From: Pyrenochaeta sp. MPI-SDFR-AT-0127
Taxonomy: Eukaryota > Ascomycota > Dothideomycetes > Pleosporales > Cucurbitariaceae
Assembly (NCBI GenBank): GCA_020747015.1
Contig: JAGTJM010000003.1
Location: 310,001 to 374,000 of the forward strand
DNA length: 64,000 nucleotides
Reading direction: 5' to 3'
Made by a program: the position numbers and the translations under genes. Positions 54,733 through 64,000 of the stretch are shown here, one piece after another. The stretch's first letter is position 1; each line of letters begins with the position of its first letter. The notes below the pieces were generated by a model, which saw nothing but the letters and a program-made list of their open reading frames with translations, had not been told where the DNA came from and ran no database searches.

Positions 54733-56136
54733 ACTTTGAGGTACTCTACTTTGAAGTATACGTACAATGGAGATACAGCCAAGCATCAACCAGGATTTGG
54801 AGCCCAGTCCATGGTGTTGATAATATCATTCTAGTCACGCATTCTGATGTTTTGTTTGTGGCACTTTAAAGTGCAAGCCTTGGGAAGACAGGGCAACTGT
54901 GCACAAGTGCTTTGTCAGACACTGACTGAGCAAAAGCAAGTTGAGTGGAGTCTAGAAAGCATGCAATCTGCTAGCGAAAGGCCCTTCCCCGCAAAATGCA
55001 ACGAGGCCGCCGCGTTCTTGTGGCGGAGATTCCTAAAATAATGTAGAGTCCAGCACACCCATGACAAGGAATATGCCTTTAACGGGCCATCCGAGTTCTG
55101 TCGGAGAGATCTCCTTGAAGCGCCACCCGAGGAATGGCCAGCAATGGAGAAGATCGCCGGGGCACCGGCTCTCGAGCCCGCATGCATGCAGCGAAGCCTC
55201 GAAGTCTCGTCAGCACACACATCAGCTGTCCACGGCGCTTCGCAGCAAGAAGAATAAAAAGCGTCTTGCGGGCCCTCAGCTTCAAGCCCTGCTCATTGTA
55301 TTCTCTCCCCAGCTGCCTACCATTGTGCTGTAGGCCGCTTGGACATCGCAGACCGCCATCGGCAGCCAGCCAACCCATGGACCCTTTGAAGCTCTAGACT
55401 GTTGCAGAGCCGCAACTCGACCATTCCACGCCCATCGGAGGGCGAACACTTGCCTCTGCCGCGCTCTCCCTGATTCGATCTATAAGCAAGTCCGGCTCGA
55501 CCCGCGCATTGACTTCCTCGTGTGCCTTCAACGTCTAGCCCGAAATTCCAAATCCCCAGCCGGGGCTGTGCAATGACCTCAGTTGCGTACACGAGCGCAT
55601 TACTTTGCGGGACCAGTCGCCGCTGAGCTGCGGTTCAACATCGCACTGTAAGTGTAAGAGCTCCTCCCGAGGCTCCCTTCTGGCCGTCAAGCCGTTCGCC
55701 CTTTTGCCGTCCCTTCTCTTTTGACCCCCAGATCTGCGACACAAAGAGCACCACCTGGCGTCTCAATTGTACTTCAGCCACTCGTCACCCGTGCCACTTC
55801 ACCCTTTTTCTACGCCCGTTTTGCTCGTTCCAAGGCCAAAGCAGCACGCGCACAAATTCGCCGACTTCTGGCAGAAGCTTACACAAGCTCGTGTTGATTG
55901 CGTCGTTCCAGAATCTTTTACCTCTGCGGCCGCCGTTGCGAGATCTCCACCGCTGAGAGAGGGCGCGATCCTTCTGCGATCTGTACGTTTTGGATGTGCA
56001 CAGGGGTCTGACATTGACTGACAGGCCTGTAGTGGCGTGTCAACTCCAGAGCCACGGCTCTCTGCAATAGCAACGCCAAAGCGGCCAACTGTTTTGCACT
56101 CTAGCTAGACGCGTTGCTGGATGCGAAGCGCATAGC
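54733..56136. other. Long intergenic region before the bZIP gene
   Basis: 1.4 kb with no supported gene. From about 55730 on it is C/T-rich on the plus strand and probably belongs to the promoter and transcribed leader of the bZIP factor. Confidence 0.5.
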
Positions 56137-56235
56137 ATGGATACTATTAAGATCGACCCCTCAATTGGGGACTCTGACTACCAAAACGGCAGTGGTAAGT
56201 CCAGACAGCTTTCTTGGCAACGTCCAGCGCTTTAA
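56137..56235 (+). promoter_or_regulatory. Upstream ORF or alternative first exon of the bZIP gene
   Basis: ATG 56137 opens a 32-codon frame ending TAA at 56233. Its first 19 codons (M-D-T-I-K-I-D-P-S-I-G-D-S-D-Y-Q-N-G-S) are followed by a perfect donor, G|GTAAGT at 56194/56195. The nearest good acceptor that fits, TTCCTAG ending 56651, joins in phase (G+TC-AAC-AAT) directly to the bZIP ATG at 56660. So it is either a uORF or exon 1 of a longer protein with 22 extra residues, with a 457-nt intron. Confidence 0.5.
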
Positions 56236-56659
56236 TTGCTTTGCGTTTGAAGTCGAGTCTGTTTTGTCTTCGCCTCGCGACTCCTACATTTTGTGCTTGG
56301 CCCGGAGCGACCAGTTCCACCATTGGCCGCTTTCTGTCGATGCTCTTCGTATCTCTCTCCTCGTCGTCCAGAAGCACGCTGCAGAGACGGCACAAGTCTC
56401 GTCAAGGCAACAACTGTCGTGATCAGCATAATCGTTGTTCACGTGCACCTACGGGTTTCACACTTGCCGGACGTTGGCATCGATGCATGGACAATCAGGC
56501 GAGCGCGCGAACGGTCGCCTTCCTCTGTCGTCTCAGGGCTGAGGATATACTACATATACACGGCCATTCTACCGTTGAATCGCGTCCAAGCTCCCTACAC
56601 TTACACCTATTGTAATCTTTCCTACCTGTTTTTCTTTGCCTACATTCCTAGTCAACAAT

Positions 56660-58198
56660 ATGTCGCATAATCGTTATATGTCCTGGCCTGACGCGCGTGT
56701 GCTAACCATGACGCCCGAATACCCTCCAGCTGGCGCGGCCAAAGATTATCCTTCTCCTGCTGCCTCGCGCCGGCCCTCGGAATGTTTCTCTGAGATGAGC
56801 ATGAGCGGTAGCAGGAGGGGTAGTCTGGCTGGCTTTGCGTCAGATATGGAGAGTACAGGGCAATGGCAATCAATAGGCAGTGAATCCAAAAGTCCACTAG
56901 CACAATTCGGTTTCTTCAAAAGTCTAACAGAGAAGAAAACGACGAGAGGTTTGCCAATTCAAGGGATGTAATCGCTCTCGCACGTTACTGATTAGGCGCA
57001 GATGGCCAACCGCCAAAGAGGAGAGGCCCAAAGCCAGACAGTAAACCGGCAATGACCCGGCGACAAGAGCTGAATCGTCAGGCGCAAAGGTATTTCTGAG
57101 CATCGAAGGTCATATGAGCACATGCTGATTTCTGGTCCAGGACGCATCGAGAGAGGAAGGAGATGTACATCAAAGCCCTCGAGCAGGAGGTAATTCGTCT
57201 CAAAGATACGTTCGCGACAACGTCACGGGAGCGAGACGCTTTCGCAGAAGAAAACCGGCGCCTGAAAGACTTACTCATGGCTCATGGCATCTCGTTTGAC
57301 CTCTCTACCCCTCCCATTAATGGCATTGCCCAGGTAGGAGGATCCGCATACGGAAGTTCAAGCGGCAGTGTATCAGGCTATGGCCCAGGGTCAGCGTCGA
57401 CTGGTTACACTTCGCCACCCCAGAGTCTGCAACATCGCGGATCTATTTCCCACGACAATATGGGCCAACAACCTATGCATATGCAACAGCAAGGCCAGCA
57501 AACAAGTTCACACCAACAAAATGGACTTGATTATGATCAGATCGGGATAGACTTCGTTTTAACGTACGACCGAACGCCCTATCTTTCTCCTCCACCCCAA
57601 CAATAATTTTTCTCGCTCTTTATATCACCTTCTTTTCCCTTTCTTTTTTTGGCCTTCCGTACGTTATCTTATTTCATCACCGTCTGCGCGCCGAGCTGAC
57701 GACTGCGTCCTCCAGTCTCGAGCGCCCTTGCATGGACCACATGCAATTCCTGATGGTACGCGCCCACGACGCCGACGAAACGATTAGCGGGCACGCGCTC
57801 ATGGCAACGGCGCCACCAGATGAGCACATTGCAAACTGCCCACAGGAAAAGTATCCTCACCAAATGCCGGACGTTAAGATGCCGGATCTTATGAAGCTGC
57901 TGGATCTCAGCAATCGTCTGCCCCTTGATGGGGAGATTACGCCGATCATGGCTTGGGCGAAGATTCTGCAAGACGAAAAGTTCAGGGATTTAACGAAGGA
58001 GGACATTGAGCTTATCAAAGGAGAGCTGCTCGCCAAAGTGCGATGCTATGGGTTGGTGTACCGTTCAAGCATCTATGGGGGCTTGCTAACATTGTCCACA
58101 GCTTTGGCGCAGTTCTTGAGGAATTCGAGGTCAGCGATGCCTTGATGACTGTCCTCGCTGGAAAGTACTCGAATGGCAATCCAACGCCAGCCATGTAA
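56660..58198 (+). CDS. bZIP transcription factor with conserved C-terminal domain
   Basis: Nuclear bZIP factor, 412 aa from ATG 56660. Exons: 56660-56948, 56996-57089, 57141-57563, 57716-58051 and 58102-58198; joins read T-T-R-G-A-D-G-Q, A-Q-R-T-H-R-E-R, F-V-L-T-L-E-R-P and C-Y-G-F-G-A-V-L. The basic region N-R-Q-A-Q-R-T-H-R-E-R-K (about residues 123-134) is cut by an intron; the zipper runs A-L-E-Q-E-V-I-R-L-K onward. After a Gly/Ser/Gln-rich linker comes a conserved C-terminal domain (L-E-R-P-C-M-D-H, S-G-H-A-L-M-A, P-L-D-G-E-I-T-P, K-V-R-C-Y-G-F-G-A-V-L-E-E-F-E), known from a group of fungal bZIP factors. Targets are unknown. The long leader with an upstream ATG suggests translational control. 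Confidence 0.88.
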
Positions 58199-58620
58199 TG
58201 TCTATTCAAGGAAACGAAGTACTGATTATTGCTTGGATGATTACTTGGGATTTTGTGTAATGCCTAATGTTGTGGTCTTGGTATCGTTATTGCAAGCACG
58301 CCTGCACATATACATAGTAGGCTTATTTATGTTTCGATGACTATCATTCCTTCCCATGCGTGATGCTTCCTTCCGAACTAGTCTCAGGGTCCTAGCTCTG
58401 CGCCCCGCATCTGCCACGCAGGGTCCCGCGTTGCATCACCTTCATTCTGAAGCATTCCTGTCTGGTGAAACCACAACCGCTCCACGCCATCTTCGAATAC
58501 CATTAATCTCTCAGATCAGAAGCTTTGCACATATCGCATCATCGTTCTTGCCGTCCTGGCCTAAAAACCCCGCAAACATCTCCTTCGATCAACCATATCC
58601 ACCCTGGCATAGCAAAAGCC
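58199..58620. promoter_or_regulatory. Intergenic region with an overlapping upstream ORF
   Basis: 422 bp between the bZIP stop and the SH3BGR-like start. ATG 58356 opens a 96-codon frame that runs past the next start (58621) to 58646 in another frame. Its N-terminus is Arg/Ala/Leu/Ser-rich like a mitochondrial presequence. If transcribed, it would compete with the main start; otherwise it is chance. Confidence 0.4.
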
Positions 58621-60427
58621 ATGAGCGAGCTCAGCGCCTTCGATAAAGATCCAACCATCTACCTCTTCACGTCATTGACTGCTGGGTCTTCACATATCGT
58701 GACAGCTACCTCGCGTATCGAGACAATCCTGAAAGCCAACAAGATCCCGTTCCAATACAAGGACACAGCAACAGATGAGCTAGCAAAGAAGCTCTTCCAG
58801 CGAAGAGCAAGTGGAAAGAAGCTCCCATTGATAGTAAAGCAGGGATATGTTCTTGGAGTACACACTGCCATTTGACTACCGTGAGAGCACAAGGCTAACA
58901 GAAAGCCAGGGCATCGAGGAAATCGAGGAGTGGAACGAATATGATGAGATACGAGAAGCATTAGGCGTTACCACGGCCTTCACGGCTCTGCCCGCGAAAC
59001 TCTCTGCGCCGCCTGCTGTAGCTTCTGCATCCTCAGCCCCGGCTATAAAGAAGGAAACCATTGCACCACCGAGTTCAGAGCAGAATCTCGCGATTCGCCA
59101 GCTAGGTGCTGAAGCTGCGAAGATAGCTGCCTCGAAGAAGCAAACACCCGCAAAGATATCGACGACCAACCCGCTGTTGACGGAGAAGACGAATACACCG
59201 ACCTCTGCCACTCCGGCGAAAAGTCCCGCCAAAGCAGAACCCAGCAGCATCCTCTCTCCGCGCTCAATACCCTTGCCTCAAACACCAACTCCGGCTACCT
59301 CGAAGGCGGCTGGGAGCATAAAGGCGACTGTGAGCAAAAAGGCAGCCGACAGCAAAAAGGTGGCCGAGACTAAAAAGGCGACCGAGACCAAAAAGGCAAC
59401 CGAAATCAAAAAGGCAGTAGGGAGCAGTAAGGCATCCGGGAGCAGCAAGGCAACCGGGAGCAGTAAGACAACTGGAAGTAGTAAGACGGCTAGCAGCAAA
59501 AAGGCTCCGGCACTGGCGCAGCCCAAGATACCAAAGCTCTCTGGTCTACAGAAACCTGTGCACGCTCCTCCTTCAATGCACGCCGATGCCGCAAACCCAG
59601 CCTTGAACGCTGGTCCAATAAGCCCAACACAGAAAGCGCTTGCTGGCAAAGGCGAAACAAAGGACCTGAAGGGGGCAAAGGTCGAAGGGGCGGGTAAGGG
59701 AACGGCGATCGAGGCAGAAAGTAGTGAAGAGGAAGAGGATGATGATGAAGACGAAGAGGAGAACGAGGACGATGAGGAGAGCTCAGAAGAGGAGAGTTCA
59801 GAAGAAGGGAAGAAGGATGTAAAGGTCACGGATGCGACAAAGAAGCCAAGTTCCAAGGAAGAAGAGAGCTCGGAAGAGGAAAGTTCGGAAGAAGAGGAGG
59901 AAGAGGAGGAAGAGGAGGCGGCGGCGGACGCAAATACCGCCAAAGCTAAGGCTGTGGCAAAACAGGAAAGCGGCGAAGATGACGACGATGATGATGATGA
60001 TGATGATGAAGAGGAGGAGGAGAGCTCAGAGGAGGAAGTAAAAGAAACGAAGACAGAGGCCGTAGTCAAGAATGAGAGCGCAAAGAAGAAGGAAGTGGAG
60101 GAAGTAGAGGAAGATGATGACGACGAGGACGAGGACGATGAAGAATCAAGTGAAGAAGAGAGCGAAAAAGACAAAGTTGAGACGAAACCTGCAGTCACTA
60201 CCAAAACAGCCGCCACCAAGACAGCCACCACTAAGACAGTCGCTACCAAGACACAGAAGCAGGACCCCAAGACTCCTACCAAGACGGCTTCTAAGACAGG
60301 TTCTAAGGTTGATCCTAAGGCGAGTTCTAAGTCGGGTTCTAAGACAGCTTCTAAGACGGACTCCAAGGCCAAGGCAGGTTCTAAGGTAGACTCGAAGGCT
60401 AAGGCGGGCTCTAAGGTGAAGCGCTAA
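58621..60427 (+). CDS. SH3BGR/glutaredoxin-like protein with long Lys-rich and acidic tail
   Basis: A 584-aa protein. Exons: 58621-58857 and 58910-60427 (52-nt intron with CTAAC near 58895), joined as G-Y-V-L-G-G-I-E-E-I-E-E-W-N-E-Y. Residues 1-105 form a thioredoxin-like SH3BGR domain (I-Y-L-F-T-S-L-T-A-G, R-I-E-T-I-L-K, I-P-F-Q-Y-K-D, K-L-P-L-I-V-K-Q-G); as in this family there is no CxxC, so it is not a redox enzyme of the classic kind. Residues about 180-260 are K-K-A-T/A-E repeats, about 310-490 are runs of Glu/Asp with repeated E-S-S-E-E-E motifs (good CK2 sites), and the end has S-K-T/A/V repeats. The tail looks like a nucleolar Nopp140-type charged region. The function is unknown. Confidence 0.8.
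59330..59510 (+). repeat. Lys/Ala coding repeats
   Basis: Degenerate 15-18-bp units encoding K-K-A-T-E-T and K-A-S/T-G-S-S patterns in the tail of the SH3BGR-like protein. Confidence 0.75.
59725..60160 (+). repeat. Acidic GAA/GAT/GAG repeat tract
   Basis: Long purine-rich tract coding Glu/Asp runs and E-S-S-E-E-E motifs; includes a run of GAT/GAC triplets at about 59977-60009. The opposite strand shows a long Ser-rich frame only because of this bias. Confidence 0.85.
60270..60426 (+). repeat. S-K-T/A/V coding repeats
   Basis: Units of 12-15 bp with TCTAAG encode G-S-K-x, A-S-K-T and D-S-K-A at the C-terminus. Confidence 0.8.
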
Positions 60428-60870
60428 GTACACTATCCGACTTTCGTGTATGATACCTTGAGACATGGGAGGAAGCAAGCAGGAGCAACTTGTCTCATTC
60501 CCTGACATGCTTGGTTACTGTTGCTGGCACTACGTGAACATGTCATGTAGTTTAATACAGAATCGACTGGAAAGTAAGCAGGTGTATATGTATATGTGCA
60601 ATCGAATTGGCTCTCGTGTGTTAAGCCTAATGCTCCATGTCTACTGACCCTATCGCGACACGATACCGGATATGGCCTGTCTGAATAACGCCAACGCTAT
60701 GCTATACAAAATATGAACAGTCAAAGTCGCCCTTGCATATGCCAATGTCCCTTTATATAAAGAAAAGGGGAGAAACTTGGGTAAGCCATGGCTTAGCTCA
60801 AATAGCCTGCAGTGTCCGCCCTTGCGCCAGACAGTAACAATCAACTCCCGTGCCGTGTGTCACCACGCGC
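60428..60870. other. Convergent intergenic region
   Basis: 443 bp between stop codons of the SH3BGR-like gene and the FUN30-like gene; both 3' ends lie here. Nothing else seen. Confidence 0.6.
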
Positions 60871-63800
60871 TCAAGCAGCGCTGACATCTAAACCTGCCTT
60901 CTTCAAGCCGTCGAGGAACTGTTCCTTGACATCACCACTTTTCTCACCCGACGACTTCATTTGCTCGAGCAGCATCTGCTCCACTGCCTCGATGCCTGCT
61001 TCTTCTGCCTTGCTGAGTTTCGCGCCAGTGTCTGCATCGGCCTTTTTCTTCTTGCCTGCAGCAGGTTCCTCCGACTCCTCTCCCTGGATCATCTTGTCCA
61101 ATTCCAGCTTGCTCACACCAAGAGCGTAGATTTGCTCTTCGACCGTGCCTTTGGTAACTAGTCGAACAACCTCTACTTCTCGGGTTTGGCCCACGCGATG
61201 AGCGCGGTTCTCGGCCTGGATGTCGTCTTGTGGATTGAATGAAGAGTCGAAGATGATGACCTTGTTGGCGCAGGCAAGATTGATACCTGCACCACCAGAC
61301 TTCGTGCTGATCATGAAAAGTTGAATGGACTCGTCCTGGTAGAAGACGTCCATCAAACTCTGCCGCTCAGCAATGGGCGTTGAGCCATCCATGCGCATAA
61401 AGTTAATATCATGATCTTCAAAGACCCAGCCCAGAATGTCCATCACTGAAGTAAACTGTGAGAAGACGAGCGCGCGATCGCCGTTCTCTTTGTACTTTTT
61501 GAGAAGCTCGAGTAGCTTTACAACTTTGCCTGAATCCATCCACTCCTTGTTCTGCAGCTGGAACTTCTTAAGCGCTCCCGGGTACTTCGTCGCGAGATGG
61601 TGGCATTGATAATCTTGGTATAGCTGGAGCTCTTCGTAGATGATGTCTGGATTGCTCTCAGAAAACATATCTTCGCGTAAACAAGCCTTCGACATTTGCC
61701 GGATCTTTTTATCATCGTAACGGTGACGGAAGAGAAGCGGGTGGATGGCGGCTTGACGAAGCTTCATCATTACATTCGCATGATCCTTGACCAGAAGGCC
61801 CGCCGCACGATCCTGCAGAATCTTACGCTGCCGCTCAAGCTGTTCATCGTACAGTTTCTTTTGCGTCTTGGTCAGTTCACAATATTCTACGCGGCTGGTC
61901 TTCTTTGGCAAGTGCTTGAGCACTTGTGCCTTCTTTCGTCGGAGAATGAAGGGCGTCAGCATCGTGCGAGCCCGCTCAATGCGCTGCGCAGAGAGAAGCG
62001 AGCTGTGGGAGTCGCTCTCTGTGACCTTGGCCTTGTGCTTGAAGAGGATCTGCAGCATTTCTTGGATATTATCGTCGTCTTTGCCTCCATAGAAGACTTT
62101 GGGCATAAGGAAACCAAGAATTGACATGAGCTCCTGTAAACTGTTCTGGAGTGGCGTGCCAGTAAGGAGAATCCTGCAACGGGCGCTGTTGAGACGCATC
62201 AGGCTCTTGTACCGAAGAGTGTTGGCGTTTTTCAAAACATGGCCTTCATCAAAGATGCAAACCTCGGGCTTGCACTTTCTGAGGAACTGGTTATCAGCGG
62301 GCCTAAACGCCAAATCGTACGTCGTTATGATTACATCGCACTGATCGTTATCGATGTTGTCCAAGATGTTGTATTGCAGCTCGCTGCGTTCAGCCTGTCC
62401 GCCATAGTACGGTTGGAAGATGATCGTCTTGGAGAATCGCTCAAACTCACGACACCAGTTTTCCAGTGTTGAGCCTGGTACGATGATGAGTGCCGGCTTG
62501 CCGACCTTCTGCTCTTTGAGGTGCGAGAGGAAAGCAATGACTTGGCAGGTCTTGCCTAAGCCCATATCATCGGCCAGAATCCCTGAAATTCCGTGCTGCC
62601 ACAAAAGATTAAGCCAATTGAGCCCAACAACCTGATAGTCTTTGAGTTCGATATCGTTGTTCATAATGGAAGGTTGTGCCAGGAGTTTTGTGCGTCCAGC
62701 AGTCTTGCGAACACTGATATCTTCTGTGTCACTGCCATTACCACTTCGAGGGGTGTGATAGCCTGAATCGCGGGTAGAGCTCGAGTCGCTGTGATCTTCC
62801 AGGGTCGTCACATCCAATTCCCCATCTTTGGAAGCGCCAAAGATGTTGATCCCCCAACGAGCCATGCCAACCAACATTGGCTTGCCCCTTTCTTCGCATT
62901 GTTGGACGACTGAATCGATAGTTGAGTAAGCGTCCCACATATCTTCAGCAGCTTCAACAAGTCGTGCACCGAACGTGACCCGCGGCTTGCGGGCCTTCTT
63001 TTTGGTGTCTTTCTTTTGTTGTAAATCTACGTGAAGACTTCGAACAGCGTCAAGCGATGTGAAGGGGCGCTGATCAAGTATTTCGCGAATTTCTTCCTCC
63101 TTGTGGCCCGAGAGATCGACCATTGCTTCCACAGTGCATGTGTTGAAGAAATTAAGCAAGCTTGCCGCCTCGAATTGATGCTCTGGGGCCGAGTTTCCAG
63201 CATCAGAATCGTCGTCAATGATCTCCACTATGCCTTCGTCGATGTCCTCGTCATCAGATATGACAATTTTCAATTGCTTCTGCGCCTTGGCCTGCGGTCG
63301 TGGAGGGGTGTTGGCAGGAGATGAAGGCGAAGGATTGCGCCGACCACGGATAAGTCGACGTTTTGGTTTTGGCTGTTCGTCATCTATGATGATTGGGCTC
63401 ACAGTGGTGTTGGGTGTGTTGTACGACTGTGTTGATATTGAGGGCCGTGAATATTTCTCAGCCAATGACTTCACGGGCGCATTCAGCGTGCGCTGTGCTG
63501 TCTTCTTCACCGTAGTGTCAGTCATGGTGCCTCGCGCCACACCAATCTTTGGAGAAACAAGTAGTTCGTCCTCAGATTCCTGCTCAGTGAGAAAGCTGCA
63601 GGTGTCATCGAAGTGGCCCTTCTTCTTGATCAACGCCTCGTACAACTGCTTGACAGATCGATTCGGAAAGATAATTTGTAACCGCTCCGTCTTGCGCTTC
63701 AGACTGAAATCTGGTATTTCATCCAAAGTTATCTCATCATCCTCTGTCAGATCCACGGGCATGGCGCGTGACGGACCACCCTGTCTCGGGACAGGCTTTT

Positions 63801-64000
63801 GCTTCTTGGGTGGAGTGCTTGATCCATAATCATCACCGACACGTTTACGCGAATTAGCGTTTAAACTATTGGCATTGTACGAGTAACTTGACAAGTCCCA
63901 CGTCGGCTTTTGTGGCGTCTCTTCTACCCTCGAAGTCCGCGAACTCAGCTCGACTTTGGAGAGTGGTATGTTAGACCTATACTCGGACTCATCCTCGTCT
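60871..64000 (-). CDS. FUN30: FUN30/SMARCAD1-type SNF2 chromatin remodeler (5' partial)
   Basis: SNF2-family ATPase acting on chromatin; relatives promote heterochromatin maintenance and DNA-end resection. At least 1042 codons are seen; the frame stays open to 64000 with acidic coding sequence (D-E-D-E-S-E-Y-R), so the start is outside. Order: disordered N-terminus, a CUE-like ubiquitin-binding segment (T-E-R-L-Q-I-I-F-P-N-R-S and G-H-F-D-D-T-C-S-F-L), acidic linker, a conserved R-P-F-T-S-L-D helical segment, then the ATPase: A-D-D-M-G-L-G-K-T (Walker A), the DEAH-type box as D-E-G-H, T-G-T-P-L-Q-N, and the second lobe with L-V-F-S-Q-F-T, S-T-K-S-G-G-A-G-I-N-L and Q-A/D...H-R-V-G-Q-T. The DEGH variant is the usual form in this subfamily. 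No introns in the visible part. Confidence 0.95.
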   Translation of the reverse strand, partial: DEDESEYRSNIPLSKVELSSRTSRVEETPQKPTWDLSSYSYNANSLNANSRKRVGDDYGSSTPPKKQKPVPRQGGPSRAMPVDLTEDDEITLDEIPDFSLKRKTERLQIIFPNRSVKQLYEALIKKKGHFDDTCSFLTEQESEDELLVSPKIGVARGTMTDTTVKKTAQRTLNAPVKSLAEKYSRPSISTQSYNTPNTTVSPIIIDDEQPKPKRRLIRGRRNPSPSSPANTPPRPQAKAQKQLKIVISDDEDIDEGIVEIIDDDSDAGNSAPEHQFEAASLLNFFNTCTVEAMVDLSGHKEEEIREILDQRPFTSLDAVRSLHVDLQQKKDTKKKARKPRVTFGARLVEAAEDMWDAYSTIDSVVQQCEERGKPMLVGMARWGINIFGASKDGELDVTTLEDHSDSSSTRDSGYHTPRSGNGSDTEDISVRKTAGRTKLLAQPSIMNNDIELKDYQVVGLNWLNLLWQHGISGILADDMGLGKTCQVIAFLSHLKEQKVGKPALIIVPGSTLENWCREFERFSKTIIFQPYYGGQAERSELQYNILDNIDNDQCDVIITTYDLAFRPADNQFLRKCKPEVCIFDEGHVLKNANTLRYKSLMRLNSARCRILLTGTPLQNSLQELMSILGFLMPKVFYGGKDDDNIQEMLQILFKHKAKVTESDSHSSLLSAQRIERARTMLTPFILRRKKAQVLKHLPKKTSRVEYCELTKTQKKLYDEQLERQRKILQDRAAGLLVKDHANVMMKLRQAAIHPLLFRHRYDDKKIRQMSKACLREDMFSESNPDIIYEELQLYQDYQCHHLATKYPGALKKFQLQNKEWMDSGKVVKLLELLKKYKENGDRALVFSQFTSVMDILGWVFEDHDINFMRMDGSTPIAERQSLMDVFYQDESIQLFMISTKSGGAGINLACANKVIIFDSSFNPQDDIQAENRAHRVGQTREVEVVRLVTKGTVEEQIYALGVSKLELDKMIQGEESEEPAAGKKKKADADTGAKLSKAEEAGIEAVEQMLLEQMKSSGEKSGDVKEQFLDGLKKAGLDVSAA

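Noticed and set aside
59278..60372. 364-codon Ser-rich open frame on the minus strand
   Set aside because: It is the complement of the GAA/GAT-rich acidic tract of the SH3BGR-like gene; composition alone keeps it open.

Overview
The window is nuclear DNA of a filamentous ascomycete (Pezizomycotina; the gene content fits a dothideomycete, but that rank is inferred). The signs are many short spliceosomal introns (mostly 46-70 nt, GT..AG, often with a CTAAC-like branch point), one gene per 1.5-4 kb, no operons, and Pezizomycotina-type genes such as a HET-domain protein, a DUF3602 protein and an SLC6-type transporter. I rebuilt 25 protein genes by joining exons in phase; several (COA3, the DUF3602 protein, the GRF zinc finger protein, the bZIP factor) are visible only after splicing. 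I saw no tRNA, rRNA, CRISPR array or intact transposon.

Layout. 1-12.8 kb: the 3' end of an NCS1 permease, a gene-poor stretch with a possible gene relic, a TDT/SLAC1-type transporter, a Na+-dependent SLC6-type symporter, then a divergent pair (GRF zinc finger protein and GT34 glycosyltransferase). 14-29 kb: an intronless Cu(I) P-type ATPase, a divergent COA3/PTA1 pair, a beta-lactamase-like serine hydrolase, MDE1 of the methionine salvage pathway, a DUF3602 protein, and a DUF1295 membrane protein. 29.9-40.6 kb: a secreted repeat-rich protein, RNase P subunit RPP1 divergent from casein kinase 2 alpha, valyl-tRNA synthetase with two apparent start codons, and a GFA/CENP-V-like zinc protein. 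42.6-52.5 kb: intronless SF3B1/HSH155, a RING protein, a HET-domain protein and a small secreted protein. 53.5-64 kb: an aldo-keto reductase, a bZIP factor with a long leader, an SH3BGR-like protein with a long charged tail, and most of a FUN30/SMARCAD1 chromatin remodeler that runs off the right edge.

How they fit together. Most genes are housekeeping and act separately: mRNA 3' processing (PTA1), splicing (SF3B1), tRNA maturation and charging (RPP1, ValRS), cytochrome oxidase assembly (COA3) and the copper ATPase. There is no secondary-metabolite cluster. The accessory-looking parts are the secreted repeat protein (29930-32255), the RING/HET/small secreted protein group (47637-52475), and the gene-poor stretch at 801-3525. 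I found no convincing new multi-gene system; the most useful leads are single-gene oddities listed in the findings.
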